A DNA stretch of 8,229 nt, from contig CAMYCX010000058.1 of NCBI GenBank assembly GCA_947254705.1, positions 1 to 8,229 on the forward strand. Direction: 5' to 3'. Each line of letters begins with the position of its first letter. Positions within the stretch are counted from its first letter, which is position 1. Shown here piece after piece: positions 1 to 6,329 of the stretch. The stretch is from an uncultured Veillonellaceae bacterium. Lineage in GTDB: Bacteria > Bacillota > Negativicutes > Veillonellales > Negativicoccaceae. A model generated the notes under the pieces. It was not told the DNA's origin and made no database searches. It was given only the letters and a program-made list of their open reading frames with translations. Made by a program: the position numbers and the translations under genes.

Positions 1-11
1 TTAGAATAACG

Positions 12-45
12 GTCTCGTGGGCTCGGAGATGTGTATAAGAGACAG
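12..45 (+). other. Nextera read-2 sequencing adapter (artefact)
   Basis: Bases 12-26 read GTCTCGTGGGCTCGG, the Nextera read-2 tail. Bases 27-45 read AGATGTGTATAAGAGACAG, the 19-base Tn5 mosaic end used in tagmentation kits. The 34-base match is exact and in the order expected at the edge of a library insert. Bases 1-11 are therefore probably index and P7 remnant: a 10-base index preceded by the final T of P7 would fit, but that rests on a single base. Native DNA begins at about base 46, and nothing upstream of that should be interpreted biologically. Confidence 0.97.
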
Positions 46-46
46 G

Positions 47-52
47 TATAAT
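47..52 (+). promoter_or_regulatory. Possible -10 box of the first small gene
   Basis: TATAAT, a perfect sigma-A-type -10 hexamer, sits immediately after the adapter junction and 10 bases before the AGGAGG of the following gene. A transcript would start near base 59 and have a very short leader. The -35 region cannot be judged because adapter sequence replaces it. The gene could equally be transcribed from further upstream. Confidence 0.45.
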
Positions 53-75
53 AGATGAAGTAGGAGGTGACGTCT

Positions 76-405
76 GTGGCAATTGATTTGGAGAGGCGCT
101 CTACAGCGGGTAAAGGATATTCGGATTCGTTATATGAGGTTCGATTTGTTCCGGTGTCTGCACGAGCGGAATATCAAGAAGGACCTGTTGCTGATGCGTT
201 AAGCTCTTTGCGGGAAATACTTTCTGAGCGTGATTTTACGGAATATATAGATCAGCTTTTACGAATTAACTATGATCCGAGCACAGGTCGATTGATGTTA
301 ATTACGAAACGGGAGATTCATCGAACGATGCTTGAGGGACGTTTACGGCAGTCTATTTGCAAGGCTTTTGATGTACGTTATTTGCGGGTGGTCAGTCAAG
401 CGTAA
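76..405 (+). CDS. Small DnaA N-terminal-domain-like protein (copy A)
   Basis: This is a soluble protein of 109 residues with no signal peptide or membrane segment. I start it at GTG 76 because AGGAGG (62-67) lies 8 bases upstream. A longer reading from GTG 67 would overlap that Shine-Dalgarno and is unlikely. Residues about 38-106 have the spacing of DnaA domain I: LSSLREIL, then FTEYIDQL, a turn, the strand RLMLIT, a helix with EIHRTMLE, and a final LRVV strand. There is no AAA+ ATPase and no DNA-binding helix-turn-helix, so this is not a replication initiator. It is clearly paralogous to the gene at 6330-6689, with about 40% identity over some 70 residues by hand alignment and shared YID, HRT, AF and RVV. 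DnaA domain I is a KH-like protein-interaction module, so an adaptor role is possible, but the function is unknown. The domain assignment is by eye. The gene precedes a B12 riboswitch and has no visible terminator of its own. Confidence 0.8.
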   Translation: MAIDLERRSTAGKGYSDSLYEVRFVPVSARAEYQEGPVADALSSLREILSERDFTEYIDQLLRINYDPSTGRLMLITKREIHRTMLEGRLRQSICKAFDVRYLRVVSQA

Positions 406-418
406 CCAGACAGGCACA

Positions 419-449
419 TTGATTTTCAAATGAGATACAACTTTATATT
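419..449 (+). promoter_or_regulatory. Candidate promoter of the riboswitch-mutA transcript
   Basis: TTGATT (419-424) could be a -35 box. The overlapping hexamers TTTATA, TTATAT and TATATT (442-449) could be the -10 box, giving spacings of 17 to 19 bases. Transcription would then begin near 454-456, right where the first stem of the aptamer starts. The match is modest, and read-through from the upstream small gene is an alternative. Confidence 0.35.
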
Positions 450-450
450 C

Positions 451-627
451 GCGGACAGATGCGCAAGCATAACAGAGAAATCGGTCAAATCCGATGCGGT
501 CACGCCACTGTAAGAGGAGCGAATTCCAACATGCCACTGAATAGTTTCGGGAAGGCGGAATAAGCAAGGAATCTAAGCCAGGAGAACTATCTGTCTAGGA
601 GTCACCGATTGACCTACGAGTGATAGG
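451..627 (+). promoter_or_regulatory. Cobalamin (B12) riboswitch aptamer
   Basis: This is a cis-acting RNA that senses adenosylcobalamin or a related cobamide. The conserved blocks occur in canonical order: GGTCAAATCC (483-492), the B12-box core GCGGTCACGCCACTGTAA (496-513), GCCACTG (533-539), GGGAAGG (549-555) and AGCCAGGAGA (576-585). The closing stem is GACAGAT (454-460) with ATCTGTC (589-595), 7 bp and perfect. The loop GGTCAA (483-488) is complementary to TTGACC (609-614), which can sit in the loop of a downstream hairpin with stem TCAC 602-605 and GTGA 620-623. That matches the L5-L13 kissing interaction known in this riboswitch class. An intrinsic terminator follows about 45 bases later, so control is probably by transcription termination. 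The regulated genes are mutA, mutB, meaB and the last small gene. Confidence 0.93.
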
Positions 628-669
628 GAGGCGATTACGACTATATGAAGTCGTATTAGTTTTGTGAGC

Positions 670-702
670 AAAAGCCTTCTGCTGGTAGCAGAAGGCTTTT
701 TT
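670..702 (+). terminator. Intrinsic terminator in the riboswitch leader
   Basis: A perfect 14-bp stem pairs AAAAGCCTTCTGCT (670-683) with AGCAGAAGGCTTTT (687-700), closed by a three-base loop GGT. A run of six T residues (697-702) forms the end. It lies between the B12 aptamer and mutA, so it is the likely expression platform. The left arm contains GCCTTC (674-679), which is complementary to GAAGGC (551-556) inside the conserved aptamer core. A mutually exclusive antiterminator pairing is therefore conceivable. Confidence 0.92.
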
Positions 703-763
703 GCCGGCGACAAATATGTGAGAAGGGAGGAATATGTGAGGTAAGTTGTCGCACATACATAAA

Positions 764-769
764 AGGAGG
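764..769 (+). promoter_or_regulatory. Ribosome binding site of mutA
   Basis: AGGAGG lies 13 bases before ATG 783, which is longer than the usual 6-9. A stop codon (TGA 771-773) in the mutA frame rules out any earlier start. The next in-frame ATG (801) would be further away still, so ATG 783 is retained despite the spacing. Confidence 0.75.
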
Positions 770-782
770 TTGAAAAAAGTTT

Positions 783-2972
783 ATGGATGAAAGCAAGAAG
801 ATGGATCATCATGTAACAGAAAATGAAAATCCGAATGCGGAAGTGCAGTTCCCGCCGGTTTCGTTTGACGAGTTTACACCGCCAACCTATGAAGAATGGA
901 AAGTGGCGGCGGAAGAACTATTGAAGGGACGCCCCTTTGACAAAGTAATGTTCACGAAGACGTATGAAGAAATTACATTTGAACCGATGTATACACGTGA
1001 ACGTACAGATGCAATTTTGCCGACCAAGTCTTATCCCGGCATGAAAGATTTCTTGCGCGGTGCAAAAGAATCCGGCTATATCAACAAACCATGGGGTGTT
1101 GCACAGCTGTGTAATGAAACATTACCGCAGGAAAACAACGAGTTGTTGAAAGAAGAGACGAAAAAAGGGAGCACTGTGTATAATATTGCACTTGATTCCG
1201 CAACAATTCTGAATAAGGATGCCAAAGATGCAGAGAAAATTGGCGATTTAGGTGTTAATATTACTACGCTGGAAGATGCGGAAACATTAATTGCCGGGTT
1301 GGATTTTGAAAAATATCCGGTATATATGTATGTAGGCGCTTCTGCAGTGGGAGTCTTGGCGCTGATATCGGCAGCGTTGAAAAAACAAGGGAAAAAGCCG
1401 GCACAGCTGAAAGGTGTCATCGGTGCGAATCCGATTGCGCAGCTCCTGGTTCGGGGAAAGAGCTACGCATCATTGGATACGTTGTATGATGAAATGGCAC
1501 ATGTTATTCGTTGGACAAATCGTGAAGCACCGGAATTGCGGACAATCATGGTTCGTAGCGATGTGTTTAGTCGCGCGGGAGCCAATGATGTACAAGAAGT
1601 AGCCTACACGATGTCGATGGCGGTAGCGTATATTCGGGCTATGTTGCAACGAGGCTTTACCATTAAGGAAATTGCACGGCAAATTAAATTTGGTTTCTCC
1701 ATGGGAGCGAACTTCTTCATGCAGATTGCAAAATTACGTGCGATGCGAGTCGTTTGGGCAAATATTATCGAAGCCTTTGGCGGGGATGAAGATGACCAGC
1801 GTATGCTTGTGCACGGTCGTCCTTCGGCATTTACCAAGACGGTCTACGATCCCTACGTTAATATGTTGCGGGATACGACGCAAATCTTTTCCGGTGTGGT
1901 TGGCGGAATCGATACATTTGAAGTCAGTCCGTTTGATGAACCTATCCGGAAAGGTGATGTATTCTCACGCCGCATTTCGCGCAACATTCAAATCATGCTG
2001 CAAGAAGAATTCGGCATGTTGCAACCGATTGATCCGGCGGGCGGTTCCTGGGCAGTAGAATCGTTGACTAAGCAGTTGCAAGAAAAGATTTGGGAAGAAT
2101 TCCAGAAAATTGAAGGCATGGGCGGTATTGTGGCCGCATTGCAGGAAAATTATCCGCAAGATGCCATCAACGACATTTTGGAACAGCGTTTCAAATCGCT
2201 TGAGCTGCGTAAAGACGTTGCAGTCGGCAACAATATGTATCCGAACATGACGGAAGTGCTGTTGGACAAACGTCCGGAAGATACGGCGGCACACCAAAAA
2301 GAACGGTCGGAAAAAGTCGCGGCAAATACACAAGCGAAGAACCCGAAAACGGAAATCTATGCGCTTCTTTCCGCAATCAGCGGCGAAGAAGGTGCCCTGG
2401 TAGACGCGGCGATTGCTTGCTTCGAAGCAGGGGCGACCATCGGCCAGATGCGGCAGGCTCTTGTGGTTGAAGGTGACGTATCGGAAGAAGTCAAACCGCT
2501 TCCGGCACATCGCTGGACGGAACGCTTTGAAGAATTGCGTATGACAACCGAAAAATACAAAGAAGAACATGACGGCGATAACGTCAAGGTGTTCTTGGCG
2601 AATATGGGGCCGATTCCTCAGCACAAAGCACGTGCGGATTTCTCGACCGGTTTCTTGCAGGTCGGTGCGTTTGACGTCATGCTCAATGACGGCTTCCCGG
2701 ATACGGATGAGGCAGCCAAAGCGGCCGGCGAATCGGGAGCGGATGCGGTAGTCATTTGTTCGACGGATAAAACGTATCCGGACATTGTACCGGAGTTGGC
2801 TCCGAAATTGCGCGCCGCATTGCCGGAAGCGACGATTTTCTTGGCCGGCGCCGCGCCGAAAGATTTGGAAGAAATCTATTTGAAAGCAGGCGTGCAAGAC
2901 TTTATCAGTGTTAAGGCGAACTGCTATCAAATCTTACGTGCATTGCAAAAGAAGAAGGGGATGATTGAATAA
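783..2972 (+). CDS. mutA: Methylmalonyl-CoA mutase small (beta) subunit
   Basis: A 729-residue cytoplasmic protein, the non-catalytic partner of MutB in the heterodimeric mutase that interconverts succinyl-CoA and (R)-methylmalonyl-CoA. It has the family architecture: an acyl-CoA-mutase barrel (about residues 40-460), a helical linker, and a C-terminal Rossmann-like B12-fold domain (about 600-725). That it is the structural subunit is visible directly. Where MutB has the cobalt-ligating DGHDRG, this protein reads MGPIPQHKARA from residue 608 and so lacks Asp-x-His-x-x-Gly. Where MutB has the substrate-contacting GYHMQEAG, it reads SDVFSRAG (259-266), with Val in place of His. The residue IDPAGGSWAVE motif is kept. 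mutA is the first gene after the B12 riboswitch and terminator. Its stop overlaps the mutB start by one base (TAATG), implying translational coupling and 1:1 synthesis. GC content rises along the gene, from about 38% near 1150 to about 58% near 2720. Confidence 0.95.
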   Translation: MDESKKMDHHVTENENPNAEVQFPPVSFDEFTPPTYEEWKVAAEELLKGRPFDKVMFTKTYEEITFEPMYTRERTDAILPTKSYPGMKDFLRGAKESGYINKPWGVAQLCNETLPQENNELLKEETKKGSTVYNIALDSATILNKDAKDAEKIGDLGVNITTLEDAETLIAGLDFEKYPVYMYVGASAVGVLALISAALKKQGKKPAQLKGVIGANPIAQLLVRGKSYASLDTLYDEMAHVIRWTNREAPELRTIMVRSDVFSRAGANDVQEVAYTMSMAVAYIRAMLQRGFTIKEIARQIKFGFSMGANFFMQIAKLRAMRVVWANIIEAFGGDEDDQRMLVHGRPSAFTKTVYDPYVNMLRDTTQIFSGVVGGIDTFEVSPFDEPIRKGDVFSRRISRNIQIMLQEEFGMLQPIDPAGGSWAVESLTKQLQEKIWEEFQKIEGMGGIVAALQENYPQDAINDILEQRFKSLELRKDVAVGNNMYPNMTEVLLDKRPEDTAAHQKERSEKVAANTQAKNPKTEIYALLSAISGEEGALVDAAIACFEAGATIGQMRQALVVEGDVSEEVKPLPAHRWTERFEELRMTTEKYKEEHDGDNVKVFLANMGPIPQHKARADFSTGFLQVGAFDVMLNDGFPDTDEAAKAAGESGADAVVICSTDKTYPDIVPELAPKLRAALPEATIFLAGAAPKDLEEIYLKAGVQDFISVKANCYQILRALQKKKGMIE

Positions 2973-5170
2973 TGGCCTATAAAACTCCGGATTTTACGAA
3001 GATGAGCTTAGGAGAACGGCCGGAACAATCATATCAGGAATGGTTGAAACGGCTGGAACAGCAAACCGGAACATCATTTTCCGATCTTGCGAAGAAAACA
3101 ATGGAACAAATCGAGGTTGAGCCTCTGTACACGAAAGACGTATACGAAGGAATGAACCACCTCGACTTTGCGGCAGGTATTCCGCCTTGCTTGCGCGGAC
3201 CGTATGCAACGATGTATGTATTCCGTCCGTGGACGGTACGACAGTACGCCGGTTTCTCGACAGCGGAAGAATCCAACGCATTTTATCGTCGTAACTTGGC
3301 GGCCGGTCAGAAAGGTCTGTCGATCGCGTTCGACTTGCCGACGCACCGCGGCTATGACTCCGACAATGCGCGTGTTGTCGGTGACGTCGGTAAAGCAGGC
3401 GTGGCCGTCGACTCGATCTTGGACATGGAAATCCTGTTCAGCGGGATTCCGCTCGACCAGATGTCCGTTTCCATGACGATGAACGGGGCTGTATTGCCGA
3501 TCATGGCGTTCTACATCCTGGCCGGTCAGGAACAAGGGGTTGACCAGCGCGTTATGGCGGGGACGATTCAGAACGACATCTTGAAAGAATTTATGGTACG
3601 TAACACGTACATTTATCCGCCGGAAATTTCCATGCGGATTATCGGCGACATTTTCGAATATACGACGAACAACATGCCGAAGTTCAACAGTATTTCGATT
3701 TCCGGCTACCACATGCAGGAAGCCGGCGCAACGGCGGATATCGAGCTCGGCTACACACTGGCGGACGGTTTGGAATACATCCGTACAGGGATTCAAGCGG
3801 GCTTGGCAGTCGACGCGTTTGCGAAACGTTTGTCGTTCTTCTGGGCTATCGGCAAAAACTACTTCATGGAAGTGGCCAAAATGCGTGCGGCACGTGTCCT
3901 TTGGGCGAAAATCGTCAAATCGTTCGGTGCGGAAAACCCGAAATCCATGGCTTTGCGTACACACAGTCAGACGTCCGGTTGGTCACTGACGGAACAGGAC
4001 CCGTTCAACAACGTTGCTCGTACGTGTATGGAAGCGATGGGGGCGGCTCTCGGCCACACGCAGTCCTTGCACACGAACGCATTGGACGAAGCGATTGCAC
4101 TCCCGACGGACTTCTCGGCACGTATTGCGCGTAATACGCAGCTGTATATCCAGGACGAAACCCGTGTCTGCAAGATTATCGACCCGTGGGGCGGTTCGTA
4201 CTATGTTGAAGCGTTGACGGACGAAATTATTCGTCGGGCATGGGCACATATTCAGGAAGTTGAATCCCTGGGCGGTATGGCGAAAGCCATCAATACCGGT
4301 TTGCCGAAGATGCGTATTGAAGAAGCGGCGGCACGTCGTCAGGCGCGTATTGACTCCGGTAACGAAACCATTGTCGGCATCAATAAATACCGCTTGGAAA
4401 AAGAAGACCCGTTGGATATCTTGGATATCGATAACACGGCCGTGCGTCAAGCGCAGATTCGCCGCTTGGAAAAACTGCGTTCGGGTCGTGACGAAGACAA
4501 GGTAACCAGCTGCTTGGAAGCCATCACCAAATCGGCGGAAACCGGCGAAGGCAACTTGCTTGCACTAGCGGTTGAAGCGGCCCGTGCTCGTGCATCGCTG
4601 GGCGAAATTTCCGATGCGGTTGAAAAAGTATCCGGCCGTTATTCGGCGGTTATCCGCTCCATTTCGGGCGTATACTCTGCAGAGTTTACGGATGATGATG
4701 TTATCGCTCAAGTGCGAAAAATGGCAGATGAATTTGAAGGGATTGAAGGTCGGCGTCCGCGTATCTTAGTTGCTAAGATGGGACAAGACGGACATGACCG
4801 AGGCCAAAAAGTAATTGCAACCTCGTTTGCAGATATGGGCTGGGACGTTGATATCGGACCGCTCTTCCAAACACCGGAAGAAACGGCACAGGATGCTGTT
4901 GACAACGACGTGCATATGGTTGGTTTCAGCTCTTTGGCAGCAGGCCATAAGACGTTGTTGCCGGCGTTGGTGGAAGAACTCGCAAAACGCGGACGTGAGG
5001 ATATTTTAGTAGCCATTGGCGGCGTAATCCCTGCACAAGATTACCAATTCCTTTACGACCATGGCGCAGCAGCAATCTTTGGACCGGGGACGGTATTGCC
5101 GGTCGCGGCGAAGAAGCTGCTTGAAGAACTCTTGGCACGTGCCAAGAAAGAAGCGGCGGATGCCGAATAA
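2972..5170 (+). CDS. mutB: Methylmalonyl-CoA mutase large (alpha) catalytic subunit
   Basis: A 732-residue adenosylcobalamin enzyme that carries out the radical rearrangement of succinyl-CoA to methylmalonyl-CoA. In Negativicutes this feeds the decarboxylation of succinate to propionate. The N-terminal barrel (about 60-560) carries the residues known from the Propionibacterium enzyme: Arg85 and Tyr92 in FRPWTVRQYAG (equivalent to R82 and Y89), Arg210 in FMVRNTYIYPP (R207) and His247 in SGYHMQEAG (H244). The C-terminal B12 domain (about 595-730) has Lys602 and Asp606-x-His608-x-x-Gly611, with His608 the lower cobalt ligand, followed by the SSLAAGH and IGGVIP motifs. All key residues are present, so the enzyme should be active. 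AGGGG at 2956-2960 is 11 bases upstream, and the start overlaps the mutA stop. GC is about 60% in the middle and falls to about 40% from about 4680. Confidence 0.97.
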   Translation: MAYKTPDFTKMSLGERPEQSYQEWLKRLEQQTGTSFSDLAKKTMEQIEVEPLYTKDVYEGMNHLDFAAGIPPCLRGPYATMYVFRPWTVRQYAGFSTAEESNAFYRRNLAAGQKGLSIAFDLPTHRGYDSDNARVVGDVGKAGVAVDSILDMEILFSGIPLDQMSVSMTMNGAVLPIMAFYILAGQEQGVDQRVMAGTIQNDILKEFMVRNTYIYPPEISMRIIGDIFEYTTNNMPKFNSISISGYHMQEAGATADIELGYTLADGLEYIRTGIQAGLAVDAFAKRLSFFWAIGKNYFMEVAKMRAARVLWAKIVKSFGAENPKSMALRTHSQTSGWSLTEQDPFNNVARTCMEAMGAALGHTQSLHTNALDEAIALPTDFSARIARNTQLYIQDETRVCKIIDPWGGSYYVEALTDEIIRRAWAHIQEVESLGGMAKAINTGLPKMRIEEAAARRQARIDSGNETIVGINKYRLEKEDPLDILDIDNTAVRQAQIRRLEKLRSGRDEDKVTSCLEAITKSAETGEGNLLALAVEAARARASLGEISDAVEKVSGRYSAVIRSISGVYSAEFTDDDVIAQVRKMADEFEGIEGRRPRILVAKMGQDGHDRGQKVIATSFADMGWDVDIGPLFQTPEETAQDAVDNDVHMVGFSSLAAGHKTLLPALVEELAKRGREDILVAIGGVIPAQDYQFLYDHGAAAIFGPGTVLPVAAKKLLEELLARAKKEAADAE

Positions 5171-6314
5171 CAACCAGAAAGACACCTACAAACCCAGCTG
5201 GGTTCCCGAACAAGATGATGACGCTTTTGCGTGCAGGGTAATGAAAGGAGTCAAAGGCGGACATGACGGGACGATGGGCACACAAGATGTCAAACTTGCG
5301 CATACGAGATCGTTACCGCAACGTCGGATTCTACGCGTACCTGATTATATTGAGGGAGTGGCTGCCGGTGATCGCGTGATTTTATCACGCGCAATCACCT
5401 TGGTAGAAAGCAATGCCCCGCGCCATTTCAAGTCGGCGCAGCAGGTAATTCAAGCGTTGTTGCCGAAAACCGGCCGCGCGTTGCGTATTGGTATTACCGG
5501 TGTTCCCGGCGCAGGGAAAAGTACATTTATCGAAGCATTCGGCACCATGTTGGCGGAAGAAGGTTACAAGGTGGCAGTCCTGGCGGTTGACCCGACCAGC
5601 TCTGTGACTAAAGGATCCATTCTCGGGGATAAAACTCGAATGGAAACCTTGACAAAACATCCCAATGCATTTGTTCGACCGTCTCCGGCAGGTGGTACAT
5701 TAGGCGGGGTTGCCAGAAAAAGTCGAGAAACCATGTTGCTTTGTGAAGCGGCGGGGTATGATGTTATTTTGGTAGAAACCGTCGGTGTAGGTCAATCTGA
5801 AACGACAGTGCGCTCCATGGTGGATTTCTTTATGCTGGTAGTACTGACCGGTGCCGGCGATGAGTTGCAAGGCATCAAGAAAGGTATTATGGAGCTGGCG
5901 GACGCAATTGTTGTGAATAAGGCGGATGGTGATAACTTGCCTCGGGCAAAGGTCGCACGCGGAGATTATGACCGCATGATTGATTACATTCGTCCGGCGA
6001 CAGAACATTGGCGGACCAGGGCAATGCTTTGCTCGGCAATCAAAAAGACAGGACTGAAAGAACTTTGGGAAACAATGCTGGAGTTTGAAAAGCAAACTAA
6101 AGAAAACGGGGTTTTTCAACGTCGCCGTCAAGAGCAAACACTGTCATGGGTGCGGAGTATGATTGATGAGCATTTGCACACCATCTTTTTCCAAAACCCG
6201 GTGGTCAAGGGACGCATACCGGAAGTGCAAGAAGCTGTGCTTGCCGGTAAAATCTCTCCCAGTCAGGCAGTTACTGAATTGGTAGAAGTGTTTGATCAAT
6301 CCGCATTGCGGTGA
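5160..6314 (+). CDS. meaB: MeaB-family GTPase, methylmalonyl-CoA mutase chaperone
   Basis: A P-loop GTPase (SIMIBI class, ArgK/MeaB family) that gates adenosylcobalamin delivery to methylmalonyl-CoA mutase and protects it from inactivation. With ATG 5160 it has 384 residues. Visible motifs are the Walker A GVPGAGKST (114-122), AVDPTSS with the following KTRME, the switch ETVGVGQSE (206-214) and the base-specificity NKAD (253-256). The usual family body begins near DYIEGVAAGDR (about 62), leaving an N-terminal extension of about 60 residues that includes WVPEQ and GVKGGHDG. The start is uncertain. ATG 5160 overlaps the mutB stop by 11 bases and fits the operon's overlap pattern, but only a weak purine stretch precedes it. 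ATG 5241 (357 residues) and ATG 5274 (346 residues) are alternatives, and an in-frame ATG at 5061 lies deep inside mutB and is unlikely. Placement directly after mutB supports the role. Confidence 0.93.
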   Translation: MPNNNQKDTYKPSWVPEQDDDAFACRVMKGVKGGHDGTMGTQDVKLAHTRSLPQRRILRVPDYIEGVAAGDRVILSRAITLVESNAPRHFKSAQQVIQALLPKTGRALRIGITGVPGAGKSTFIEAFGTMLAEEGYKVAVLAVDPTSSVTKGSILGDKTRMETLTKHPNAFVRPSPAGGTLGGVARKSRETMLLCEAAGYDVILVETVGVGQSETTVRSMVDFFMLVVLTGAGDELQGIKKGIMELADAIVVNKADGDNLPRAKVARGDYDRMIDYIRPATEHWRTRAMLCSAIKKTGLKELWETMLEFEKQTKENGVFQRRRQEQTLSWVRSMIDEHLHTIFFQNPVVKGRIPEVQEAVLAGKISPSQAVTELVEVFDQSALR

Positions 6315-6329
6315 GAAAGAGGGGACAAG

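Larger units (their letters stand above)
406..782 (+). other. Non-coding leader of the mutase operon
   Basis: This 377-base stretch separates the first small gene from mutA, and I see no credible coding sequence in it. It holds a weak candidate promoter, a cobalamin aptamer, a short hairpin (TACGACT 636-642 with AGTCGTA 649-655), a strong intrinsic terminator and an 80-base post-terminator segment. That last segment contains a direct repeat of AATATGTGAG (713-722 and 731-740), two Shine-Dalgarno-like stretches (GGGAGG 725-730 and AGGAGG 764-769) and a 7-bp inverted repeat (GCGACAA 707-713 with TTGTCGC 746-752). Only the second Shine-Dalgarno serves an obvious gene. Confidence 0.8.

Noticed and set aside
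27..45. Tn5/IS50-like mosaic end that could mark a mobile element
   Set aside because: It is joined to the exact 15-base Nextera tail, so it is library adapter and not a genomic transposon end.
636..655. Small 7-bp hairpin (TACGACT with AGTCGTA) as a separate terminator
   Set aside because: The stem is short and AT-rich and lacks a T-run. It is more likely a spacer element of the riboswitch leader.
343..812. Two minus-strand open frames of 74 and 79 codons in the leader
   Set aside because: They run through the riboswitch and terminator, whose structure fully explains the sequence, and neither shows a ribosome binding site or motif.
1965..2930. 321-codon open frame on the minus strand
   Set aside because: It lies wholly inside mutA, is rich in Arg, Phe and Cys with no recognisable motif, and reflects the codon bias of the real plus-strand gene.
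3074..3964. 296-codon open frame on the minus strand
   Set aside because: It is antisense to the best-conserved part of mutB, has no start context and no family resemblance, and so is a shadow.
5061..5159. Earlier MeaB start at ATG 5061 deep inside mutB
   Set aside because: It would overlap mutB by 110 bases, lacks a Shine-Dalgarno, and encodes an Arg/Cys-rich stretch typical of out-of-frame mutB sequence.
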